NCBI RefSeq assembly: GCF_016918855.1
Contig: NZ_JADKYB010000016.1
Span: forward strand, 142,566 to 206,565
Direction: 5' to 3'
DNA from: Actinacidiphila acididurans
GTDB taxonomy: Bacteria > Actinomycetota > Actinomycetes > Streptomycetales > Streptomycetaceae
Length of the DNA stretch: 64,000 bases
Made by a program: the position numbers and the translations under genes. Positions 54,266-61,373 of the stretch are shown piece by piece. The notes below the pieces were generated by a model. It searched no databases. It saw only the letters and a list, made by a program, of their open reading frames with translations, and was not told the origin of the DNA. Numbering within the stretch: the stretch's first letter is position 1; each line of letters starts with the position of its first letter.

Positions 54266-54520
54266 ATGGCCAGAACCGTTATCGACCTCGACGAGGACAT
54301 GGTTGCCGAGGCCATGCGCATCTTCGGCACCAAGACCAAGGCCAAGGCTGTGCGCCTCGCCATGGAGGACGCCGTCAAGCGGCACCTGCGGCAGGAGTTC
54401 TTCGACGCCATGGACGCCGGCGAGGTCGACTTCAGCGAGATCGTCGAGAGCACGGGCCCCCGCAACGCCGATGGCTCGCTCAAACGCGACGGAGGCCACA
54501 ACGGGGGCCGAGCCGCCTGA
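54266..54520 (+). CDS. VapB-type antitoxin
   Basis: The 84-residue protein has an N-terminal ribbon-helix-helix-like 'ARTVIDLDEDMVAEAMRIFG' and 'TKTKAKAVRLAMEDAVKR', typical of VapB antitoxins preceding PIN toxins (DUF2191-type). Its acidic C-terminus should block the toxin active site. GAGGGGG precedes ATG 54266. Its stop overlaps the toxin start (TGATG). It probably represses its own operon through the inverted repeat upstream. Confidence 0.88.
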   Translation: MARTVIDLDEDMVAEAMRIFGTKTKAKAVRLAMEDAVKRHLRQEFFDAMDAGEVDFSEIVESTGPRNADGSLKRDGGHNGGRAA

Positions 54521-54939
54521 TGCAGGATCGCTACCTCATCGACAAGTCCGCCCTCGCCCGCTGGACGAAACCGGGCGTCAAAAAAGTGCTCAAACCACTC
54601 CACGAGCGCTACCTGCTCGCCGTGTGCCAGCCCACCGAGTACGAGATGATCCACTCCGCCCGGGACGGCTCAGAGGCCACCCGGATCAGCACCTGGCTGC
54701 ACGCCTTCGACTACCTGCACACCGACCACCACACCTTCGCCCGCGCGCTCGAGGTCCAGCGCCATGCCCTCAACGCCGGCTTCCATCGCGCCCTGTCCCT
54801 CCCCGACCTGCTGATCGCCGCCACAGCAGAGCTGAACCGCCGGACAGTCCTCCACTACGACGGCGACTTCGACATGATCGCCTCCCTCACCAACCAGCCC
54901 GCCGAATGGGTCGTCCCACCCGGCACCGCCGACCGCTGA
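54520..54939 (+). CDS. VapC-type PIN-domain toxin ribonuclease
   Basis: A 139-residue PIN domain with the catalytic acids in 'RYLIDKSALARW' (Asp), 'QPTEYEMI' (Glu), 'LSLPDLLIAATAE' (Asp) and 'HYDGDFDMIA' (Asp). VapC toxins cleave tRNA or rRNA and halt growth until VapB is restored. It overlaps the antitoxin gene by one base (TGATG). The complete pair at the edge of the Mur/NRPS island may stabilise the region. Confidence 0.9.
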   Translation: MQDRYLIDKSALARWTKPGVKKVLKPLHERYLLAVCQPTEYEMIHSARDGSEATRISTWLHAFDYLHTDHHTFARALEVQRHALNAGFHRALSLPDLLIAATAELNRRTVLHYDGDFDMIASLTNQPAEWVVPPGTADR

Positions 54940-55027
54940 CCATGCCCGAGGCCCGGGCCTCCGGATCAGGAAACCGTTGCCGAGATCCGGAATTGAGACC
55001 GGTAGCGCTCAGAACCACTCGACGACA

Positions 55028-55729
55028 TCAACGAGCGCAGCATCGGGATTCGGGAGTCGGCGGCACGCTCGGGGGGAGAGGGGTGTCCGTGGTGGGCTTC
55101 CGGCGGGTCGCGCGGCGGGTGCGGAGCCATTGCCAGGCAGGGGGGGCCAGGCCGGCGGCGACGGCGACGGCCACTGCGGGGACCAGGTAGGTGGAGCCGC
55201 TTCTGCCGGTGGCGCCGAGGGCGTAGCCGGCCAGGACGAGGGACTGCGACCAGAGGACGCCGGCTGCCGCCTGCCAGAGGGTGAAGGAACGCGTCGGCAT
55301 TCCCAGCAGGCCGGCCACCGGGTGGATCAGGGTGCGGACCACGGGGACGAAGCGGCCCAGCACCACGGCTCGGCGGGGGCCGTACCGCTCGAACCACGCC
55401 TCTGCCCGCTCCAGGCCCGCCCAGGGGCGACGGCCAGCCGTCGAACGGGCTCCGCGGCGGCCCAGCAGGAAGCCGGTCTGCGCGCCGGCGACCGACCCTG
55501 CCGCGGCGCAGAGCAGCACCACGGACAGCGACAGGCGCACCCCGCCGAGGGCGTGCGGCGCGCACAGCAGTCCGGCCGGCAGCAGCAAGGTGTCGCCGGG
55601 CAGGAGCGCTCCCAGGACGGGGACGCCGGTCTCCGCGAAGACCACGACGAGCACGGCCCATGCGCCGAATCGGGACAGCAGTGACCCCCCGTCCAGCCAG
55701 CCCGCCGCCAGCACTGCGTGCGGCGCCAT
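55028..55729 (-). CDS. DedA family membrane protein
   Basis: The 233-residue membrane protein has the DedA/SNARE-associated signature: 'ETGVPVLGALLPGDTLLLPAG', 'GRRGARS' and 'RYGPRRAVVLGRFVPVVRTLIHPVAG' (key 'VLGRFVPVVRTLIHPVAG', the F/R-x(3)-R core). DedA proteins include flippases for undecaprenyl phosphate and phosphatidylethanolamine. An undecaprenyl-phosphate recycling role would fit neighbouring cell-wall genes but is inferred. GGGGAGGGG precedes ATG 55729. It is divergent from a glycosyltransferase-deacetylase pair. Confidence 0.88.
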   Translation of the reverse strand: MAPHAVLAAGWLDGGSLLSRFGAWAVLVVVFAETGVPVLGALLPGDTLLLPAGLLCAPHALGGVRLSLSVVLLCAAAGSVAGAQTGFLLGRRGARSTAGRRPWAGLERAEAWFERYGPRRAVVLGRFVPVVRTLIHPVAGLLGMPTRSFTLWQAAAGVLWSQSLVLAGYALGATGRSGSTYLVPAVAVAVAAGLAPPAWQWLRTRRATRRKPTTDTPLPPSVPPTPESRCCAR

Positions 55730-55797
55730 CGATCCCCTCCCCCGCCCCCGGCACGGCGGACCCGGGCGGGTCCGGCAGGCCGGCCATCACCTTGCTT

Positions 55798-55810
55798 CTA
55801 CGAAGTGTAG
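55798..55810. promoter_or_regulatory. BlaI/CopY-like operator 1
   Basis: CTACGAAGTGTAG is a 13-bp dyad with CTAC and GTAG arms, resembling BlaI/MecI operators. A matching site lies at 55869-55881. Confidence 0.55.
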
Positions 55811-55868
55811 TAATTCATTTCCCGCACCTCGCGCGAGCAGGTTACGCCAGGTCGCGGATATGTAATTC

Positions 55869-55881
55869 CTACAGCATGTAG
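55869..55881. promoter_or_regulatory. BlaI/CopY-like operator 2
   Basis: CTACAGCATGTAG is a 13-bp dyad of the same form as operator 1, 71 bp away. Both lie in the 284-bp gap between the DedA gene and the glycosyltransferase operon. No blaI gene is in the window. Confidence 0.58.
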
Positions 55882-56013
55882 TAGCTTCGGAGCCGGCCAC
55901 GGCCGCCTCACTGGTCCTCCCGGTGACGCTCGGGCCTGTCCGCCCGCGTCCGGCGCACATTCACCGGATGCCCGCCCGACCCGAGTGACCTTGCACCAGG
56001 AGTTCGATCAACC

Positions 56014-57375
56014 GTGTCCCATGGTGACAACCGAGCGCACGACCAGGCGCACCCGCACCCGCGCCTGCCGGCCGACCCGCCGTCCGCGCCCGCGGGCACC
56101 CGCCGCATCGCGATCATCTCGGCGAGCGTGGGCGCCGGACACGACGGCGCCGCCGGAGAACTCGCAAGGGGCCTGGAGGCACAGGGCTTCCGGGTCGACC
56201 GGCTCGACTTCCTGGACCTCCTGCCGGCCGGCGCGGGCAGGCTGCTGTGCAGCGCGTACCGCGGGATGCTGACCCTGGCGCCCTCCGGCTACCAGCGCAT
56301 ATACGCCACCACCGAGGAGTCCCGGAGCCTCGGCCCCGGCGCGCGCACGGTCTTCCGCACCGCGGAGCACCGTACGATGCGGGCGCTGCTCCCCGGCACC
56401 TGCGCGGTCGTGTCCACCTACCCCGGGGCCAGCCAGGTCCTCGGGCACCTGCGGCAGCGCGGGCGCCTGACGGTGCCCGCGCTGACCTACCTGACCGACT
56501 TCTCCGTCCACGGGCTGTGGGTCGCCCCCGGTGTCGACGCCCACCTGGCGGCCCACGCGGTACCCGCCGGCCAGGCCCGCGCCCAGGGCGCCGCCGCGGT
56601 CATGACGACCGGACCCGTGGTCGGCTCACGCTTCGTCCCCGCCGCGCCGGCGGAACGGCGGGACGCCCGCGCCCGGTTCGGACTGCCCGAGGACGCCCGG
56701 CTGGCACTGCTCGTCGCCGGCTCGTGGGGCGTGGGACAGGTCCGGGAAGCGGCCGCCGAGATCCGTGACAGCGGGGTGGCGGCACCGGTCGTGGTCTGCG
56801 GGCGCAACCAGGCCCTGGCCGACCGGCTTCGGCAGGACGGGATCGGTCACGTCTACGGCTGGGTGGACGACATGCCCGGCCTGATGCACGCCACCGACGT
56901 CCTGGTGCAGAACGCAGGCGGCCTGACCAGCCTCGAAGCCTTCGCCGGCGGCCTGCCCGTGGCCAGCTACCGCTGCATACCGGGCCATGGCCGAACCAAC
57001 GCGGCCGCGCTGGACGAAGCCGGCCTGGCCGTATGGATCCGTGAGCCGGAGCGGCTGGGACCGGTACTGTCCGAACTCATCGACGGCCCGAGCGGCCGAC
57101 GTCAGCGGGCCCGGGGCCTGGCGCTGTACGGCGGGGCCGGACCGGTCGCGGCCATCGCCGCCCTGGCCGGACAGCACGCGCAAGGACAGCACGGCAGCGC
57201 GGTCGCGCGGCCCGCGCCGGTACGCCGCCCGGTGCGCCGCACGCTCACCGGAGCCGCCGCTGCCGTCGCCGTCACGGCCTCGCTCAGCACCGCCGCGCCC
57301 CTCGTCGCCGCCCACCACGGCTCCCACGTACGCCGGTCCACGCTTACCCATGTCCTGAACGGAGGTCCCCGATGA
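56014..57375 (+). CDS. MGDG-synthase-like GT-B glycosyltransferase
   Basis: The 453-residue protein resembles monogalactosyldiacylglycerol synthase/GT28 enzymes: 'IAIISASVGAGHDGAAGELAR', 'LDLLPAGAGRLL', 'WVDDMPGLMHATDVLVQNAGG' (key 'DDMPGLMHATDVLVQNAGG') and 'LTSLEAFAGGLPV' (nucleotide-sugar binding). It should glycosylate a membrane lipid at the cytoplasmic face. The last 60 residues contain a hydrophobic Ala-rich segment that could anchor the C-terminus. GTG 56014 follows AGGAG, and the stop overlaps the deacetylase start (ATGA). Confidence 0.86.
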   Translation: MSHGDNRAHDQAHPHPRLPADPPSAPAGTRRIAIISASVGAGHDGAAGELARGLEAQGFRVDRLDFLDLLPAGAGRLLCSAYRGMLTLAPSGYQRIYATTEESRSLGPGARTVFRTAEHRTMRALLPGTCAVVSTYPGASQVLGHLRQRGRLTVPALTYLTDFSVHGLWVAPGVDAHLAAHAVPAGQARAQGAAAVMTTGPVVGSRFVPAAPAERRDARARFGLPEDARLALLVAGSWGVGQVREAAAEIRDSGVAAPVVVCGRNQALADRLRQDGIGHVYGWVDDMPGLMHATDVLVQNAGGLTSLEAFAGGLPVASYRCIPGHGRTNAAALDEAGLAVWIREPERLGPVLSELIDGPSGRRQRARGLALYGGAGPVAAIAALAGQHAQGQHGSAVARPAPVRRPVRRTLTGAAAAVAVTASLSTAAPLVAAHHGSHVRRSTLTHVLNGGPR

Positions 57376-58109
57376 GCCTCGGCCGACTGTCCCGCACCGC
57401 CCTGACCGCCGGCGCGGCGGGTGTGTCCGCGCTCGCGGTCCACGCCGGACCGGCCATCTCCACGTTCGGCCCGCTGCGCAAGCGATTCATGCCGAACCTG
57501 ACCGGGCAGGGCCGGCCCGACCACGTCGCGCTCACCTTCGACGACGGCCCCGACCACCTGTCCACGCCGCACTTCCTGCGGCTGCTCGAGGCCCGCGGAG
57601 TCCACGCCACGTTCTTCCTGCTCGGGTCCATGCTGACCCGCAACCCCGGCCTGGCCAAGGACATGGCGGCGGCCGGGCACGAGGTCGCCGTCCACGGCTG
57701 GGAGCACCGCCCGCTGCTGCTGCGCGGTCCGCGGGACACGTACGACGACCTGGCCCGTACCCGCGACCTGGTCGCCGAACTCACCGGAGAGGCCCCGCGC
57801 CTGTTCAGGCCCCCGTACGGCGTGATGAGCGCGGGCGCGCACCTTGCCTGCCGCCGGCTGGGCCTGACGCCCGTGCTGTGGACCTGCTGGGGAGAGGACT
57901 GGCGCCGGCGCGCCACGCCCAAGTCCGTCTACCGCACGGTCACCGCCGACCTGCACGGCGGCGGCACCATCCTGCTGCACGACTCCGACTGCACCTCGGC
58001 CACCGGTTCCTGGCGCACTACGCTCGCCGCCGTTCCCCTTCTCCTCGACGCCTGCGACCGGCGCGGCCTCCGGGTCGGCCCGCTGCGCGAGCACGCGACC
58101 GCGAGCTGA
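57372..58109 (+). CDS. Polysaccharide deacetylase (CE4)
   Basis: This 245-residue NodB-homology protein begins with a signal-like hydrophobic segment and has the metal and catalytic motifs 'LTFDDGPDH' (Asp pair), 'AVHGWEH' (His pair) and 'RPPYGVM', with a C-terminal 'TILLHDSD' (catalytic His). It should remove N-acetyl groups from peptidoglycan, chitin-like or lipid-linked sugars outside the membrane. Its ATG overlaps the glycosyltransferase stop, so the two are coexpressed and probably act in sequence. Confidence 0.9.
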   Translation: MSLGRLSRTALTAGAAGVSALAVHAGPAISTFGPLRKRFMPNLTGQGRPDHVALTFDDGPDHLSTPHFLRLLEARGVHATFFLLGSMLTRNPGLAKDMAAAGHEVAVHGWEHRPLLLRGPRDTYDDLARTRDLVAELTGEAPRLFRPPYGVMSAGAHLACRRLGLTPVLWTCWGEDWRRRATPKSVYRTVTADLHGGGTILLHDSDCTSATGSWRTTLAAVPLLLDACDRRGLRVGPLREHATAS

Positions 58110-58124
58110 CCCGAACGACCGGGA

Positions 58125-59666
58125 CTACGCGGCCCGTCGGCGAGGGCGCGCGGCCGAGCGTGTGGTTCCCGCCCGCGCACCGGCGTCCGCGCCGCCGGCC
58201 CGGCGTGCGCCCGCGCGCGAAGCCCCGGCGGACGAAGCCCCGGCCGAGGAAGCACGACCCGAACGGCCCGAACGGCGGGACCGGGCGGGCGCCGGGCCCG
58301 GCTGGGCGGGCACGGTCGGGGACAGGGTGACCGGAGTGCCGGAGGGCATCCTCGCCCCGGTGATCCGGGCCAGCGCGGCGTCCGAGGAGTGCACCCTCGT
58401 CGTACGCGGGACGATCCCCGCCTGGGCCGTCAACCGGTCCATGTCCCGCCGCTGGTCGGGCAGTACGAGGGTGACGACGCTGCCGGAGGCGCCCGCGCGG
58501 GCGGTCCGCCCGCCGCGGTGCAGGTAGTCCTTGTGGTCGGCGGGCGGATCGACGTTGACCACCAGGTCCAGGCCGTCGATGTGGATGCCGCGGGCCGCGA
58601 CGTTGGTGGCGACCAGGGCCGTCACCTCGCCGTCCTTGAACTGGGCGAGGATACGGGTGCGCTGCTGCTGGCTCTTCCCGCCGTGCAGCGCCGCCGCGCG
58701 CACCCCCTGGGCCAGCAGGTTCTTGGCGAGGCGGTCCGCTCGGCGCTTGCTGTCCAGGAAGAGCAGCACCCTGCCCTGGCGGGCGGCGATCCGTACCACC
58801 GTCTCGTGCTTGTCCTCGTCGGTGACCTGGAGCACGTGGTGCTCCATCGTGACCACGGCCCCGGCCGACGGGTCCACGGCATGGACCACCGGATCGGACA
58901 GGAAGCGGCGCACCAGCGTGTCCACGTTCCGGTCCAGCGTCGCGGAGAACAGCAGCCGCTGACCGCCCGGGACCACCTGCTCGAGCAGCGCGGTGACCTG
59001 CGGCAGGAAGCCCATGTCGGCCATCTGGTCGGCCTCGTCCAACACGCTGACGGTCACCTGGTCCAATCGGCAGTCGCCGCGTCCGACCAGGTCGCGCAGC
59101 CGGCCCGGAGTGGCGATGACGATCTCGGCGCCGTCCCGCAGCGCGGCGGCCTGGCGGCCGATCGACAACCCGCCGACGACGGTGGCGAGCCGCAGCCCCA
59201 CCGCGCGGGCGTACGGCGCCAGCGCGTCCGAGACCTGCTGGGCCAGTTCGCGGGTGGGCACCAGGACCAGCGCGAGCGGCCGGCGGGGCTCGGCACGGCG
59301 CCCCGCGGTCCGGGCCAGCACCGCCAGCCCGAAGGCGAGGGTCTTGCCCGATCCCGTACGCCCCCGGCCGAGCACGTCCCGCCCGCTCAGCGAACTCGGC
59401 AGCGTCGCGGCCTGAATGGGGAACGGCACGGTGACCCCCTGCCGCTGCAACTCCGCCTGCAGCGGCGCGGGCAGATCGAGTTCGGCGAAGTGAGCGACCG
59501 GCGGCGGTCCGGGGGTGCCGGCCAGGGCAGGTACGGGCTCGTCCGCCGTCTTGGAGCGTCGGCCGCCGGCAGGGGCCGGGGCGGCGGGAGCGCGGCCGGT
59601 GCCCTGCCGGGAGCGGCCGCTTCGGCGGGATCGGGCGGACCGGGTCCGGGGCGTGTCCTCTGACAT
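58125..59666 (-). CDS. DEAD-box ATP-dependent RNA helicase
   Basis: A 513-residue helicase with Q motif 'VPFPIQAATLP', Walker A 'GRTGSGKTLAF', 'VPTRELAQQV', DEAD in 'VLDEADQMAD', 'FSATLDRNV', 'ARGIHIDGLD' and motif VI 'HRGGRTARAG'. Basic, low-complexity tails at both ends suggest RNA binding. Streptomyces DEAD-box helicases paired with cold-shock proteins help unwind structured RNA in the cold. ATG 59666 follows GAAGG. It lies 316 bp after cspA on the same strand. Confidence 0.92.
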   Translation of the reverse strand: MSEDTPRTRSARSRRSGRSRQGTGRAPAAPAPAGGRRSKTADEPVPALAGTPGPPPVAHFAELDLPAPLQAELQRQGVTVPFPIQAATLPSSLSGRDVLGRGRTGSGKTLAFGLAVLARTAGRRAEPRRPLALVLVPTRELAQQVSDALAPYARAVGLRLATVVGGLSIGRQAAALRDGAEIVIATPGRLRDLVGRGDCRLDQVTVSVLDEADQMADMGFLPQVTALLEQVVPGGQRLLFSATLDRNVDTLVRRFLSDPVVHAVDPSAGAVVTMEHHVLQVTDEDKHETVVRIAARQGRVLLFLDSKRRADRLAKNLLAQGVRAAALHGGKSQQQRTRILAQFKDGEVTALVATNVAARGIHIDGLDLVVNVDPPADHKDYLHRGGRTARAGASGSVVTLVLPDQRRDMDRLTAQAGIVPRTTRVHSSDAALARITGARMPSGTPVTLSPTVPAQPGPAPARSRRSGRSGRASSAGASSAGASRAGARRAGGADAGARAGTTRSAARPRRRAA

Positions 59667-59930
59667 ACGGAAAGCCTTCCTCGAAGGTGGCGCGCCGGAA
59701 GGGCTCCGCAAAGGGGCACGGCAGGCGGAGACCCGCGATACGAGTCGGAGCGAGCGCGAAGAGTGCGGCGAGCGGAAAGCAGCGGTGAGCGCCGGCGGCG
59801 GCTGGAGCGGTGACGGACGGCCGTGCGGGGGCCGCGGGCTGTATCACGGCCCTACCCGGGGGCGTGACTACGGCGCAGGGCGGATGCCGCCGCACAGCGC
59901 GGGGTGCTCGGCCCGGCGGAACAGCGGAAA
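59667..59930 (-). other. Region between cspA terminator and the helicase gene
   Basis: About 265 bp without a gene, forming the helicase 5' leader and promoter. No RNA motif could be assigned by eye. Confidence 0.4.
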
Positions 59931-59967
59931 GGGCCGGGCCCGCACGTGGACGGCGCGGACCCGGCCC
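59931..59967 (-). terminator. Terminator hairpin after the cold-shock gene
   Basis: Arms GGGCCGGGCCCGC and GCGGACCCGGCCC pair with one mismatch; TTTCC follows on the transcribed strand. It lies 15 bp beyond the cold-shock stop. Confidence 0.65.
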
Positions 59968-59981
59968 GGGGTGTGCTCCGG

Positions 59982-60185
59982 TCAGGCCGGCACGATGTTC
60001 TCCGCCTGCGGGCCCTTCTGGCCCTGCGCGACATCGAAGGTGACCTTCTGGCCCTCGTGGAGCTCGCGGTAGCCGTTGCCGGCGATGTTCGAGTAGTGGG
60101 CGAAGACGTCGGCGCCGCCGCCGTCCTGCTCGATGAAACCGAAGCCCTTTTCCGCGTTGAACCACTTCACGGTGCCACTGGCCAT
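59982..60185 (-). CDS. Cold-shock protein CspA family
   Basis: The 67-residue protein begins 'ASGTVKWFNAEKGFGFIEQDG' and has RNP1 'KGFGFI' and RNP2 'VFAHYSN', with the usual closing 'KGPQAENIVPA'. It binds single-stranded RNA and DNA and melts structure at low temperature. GGAG lies ten bases before ATG 60185. The long AT-richer 5' region (60186-60355) may be a cold-responsive leader. A helicase gene follows. Confidence 0.95.
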   Translation of the reverse strand: MASGTVKWFNAEKGFGFIEQDGGGADVFAHYSNIAGNGYRELHEGQKVTFDVAQGQKGPQAENIVPA

Positions 60186-60419
60186 AATTCGAATTCTCCG
60201 ATAGGTGCAGGTTCCGGACCCGCGGGTTGCGGGACGGGTGTCGCTGCGAATGACCCCATCTGGAGGCCGGAACACAAATGCGCCCAAGGGGTCACATCCC
60301 GTCAGGCGCACACAGAACTCATGGGAACCACAACTGCAACATTCCCAGGTTAGCACAGGCCCGTCAGCGCGGGCCTTCATCTCGCCCGTCCGCCCGCCCG
60401 CCGTGCCACCCTGTGCTGT

Positions 60420-61271
60420 GTGACGCCTGTGACCGCGGTCCGCGCCGCCCTGACCGCCGTGCTCCTACTGGCCCTCGCCGCCTGTTCGACGCCCGACTCC
60501 TCCGGACCGGACGACGACGGCGGCGCCCGGCCCGCCCGTACTCCCACCGCCGGCATGTCCGCCGCGTCCCCCGCCCGCTGGCACCCGCGCCCCCGCACAC
60601 CCTGGCAGTGGCAGCTCAGCGGCACCGTGGACACGTCCGTCGACGTGCCGGTCTACGACATCGACGGCTTCGAGAACGGTGCGGCGGTGGTGCGCGCCCT
60701 GCACAAGGACGGCCGCAAGGTGATCTGCTACGTGAACGTGGGCGCGTGGGAGTCGTTCCGGCCCGATGCGGCGAAGTTCCCCGCGGCCGTGCTCGGGAAG
60801 GGCAACGGCTGGCAGGGCGAGCGGTGGCTGGACGTGCGGCGTACCGATGTGCTGCGTCCGCTGATGGCGGCCCGGTTCGACATGTGCCGGGCCAAGGGCT
60901 TCGACGCTGTGGAGCCGGACAACGTGGACGGTTACGCGAACGCCACCGGCTTCCCGCTGACCGCCGCGCAGCAGCTCGCGTACAACCGCCTGATCGCCGG
61001 ACTCGCCCACGAACGCGGCCTGGCAGTGGGCCTGAAGAACGACCTGGACCAGGTCCCGGCGCTACTGCCGGACTTCGACTTCTCGGTGGACGAACAGTGC
61101 GCGCAGTACGGCGAGTGCGAGCGGCTCGCCCCCTTTGTGGCGGCCGGCAAGCCGGTCTTCCACGTGGAGTACGAGCTGAAGGCAGATCAGTTCTGCGCGC
61201 GGACCGTCGCGTTGGGCTTCAGCTCGATGGTCAAACACCTCGAGCTCGGCGCGGGGGGGGGGCCCTGTTGA
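60420..61271 (+). CDS. GH114 endo-alpha-1,4-polygalactosaminidase-like lipoprotein
   Basis: The 283-residue protein has a lipoprotein signal ('LLLALAACS') and the GH114/TM1410 pattern: 'VDVPVYDIDGFENG', 'VICYVNVGAWESFRPD', 'GFDAVEPDNVDGYAN' (catalytic-type acids) and 'VDEQCAQYGEC'. It should cleave galactosamine-rich polysaccharide outside the cell. Start GTG 60420 lacks a clear ribosome-binding site; GTG 60429 is an alternative. The 3' end carries a run of ten G (61253-61262), so the last residues may be altered by frameshift or sequencing error. Confidence 0.83.
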   Translation: MTPVTAVRAALTAVLLLALAACSTPDSSGPDDDGGARPARTPTAGMSAASPARWHPRPRTPWQWQLSGTVDTSVDVPVYDIDGFENGAAVVRALHKDGRKVICYVNVGAWESFRPDAAKFPAAVLGKGNGWQGERWLDVRRTDVLRPLMAARFDMCRAKGFDAVEPDNVDGYANATGFPLTAAQQLAYNRLIAGLAHERGLAVGLKNDLDQVPALLPDFDFSVDEQCAQYGECERLAPFVAAGKPVFHVEYELKADQFCARTVALGFSSMVKHLELGAGGGPC

Positions 61272-61294
61272 GGTCCGCCGCCACGCGCCGTGAT

Positions 61295-61330
61295 CCGCAC
61301 CCGGCGCGCGCCCACTCGCCCCGGGTGCGG
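61295..61330. terminator. Bidirectional terminator hairpin
   Basis: Perfect 10-bp arms CCGCACCCGG and CCGGGTGCGG separate the GH114 gene from the convergent glutaminase-like gene. Confidence 0.6.
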
Positions 61331-61373
61331 GGCCTTCACCGGCGGCAGGCGTACCGCCGTGCCTGCGCGGCGG

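Noticed and set aside
54266..54939. VapBC considered as evidence of a prophage or integrative element
   Set aside because: No integrase, attachment repeats or tRNA are nearby, so only a weak boundary hint remains.
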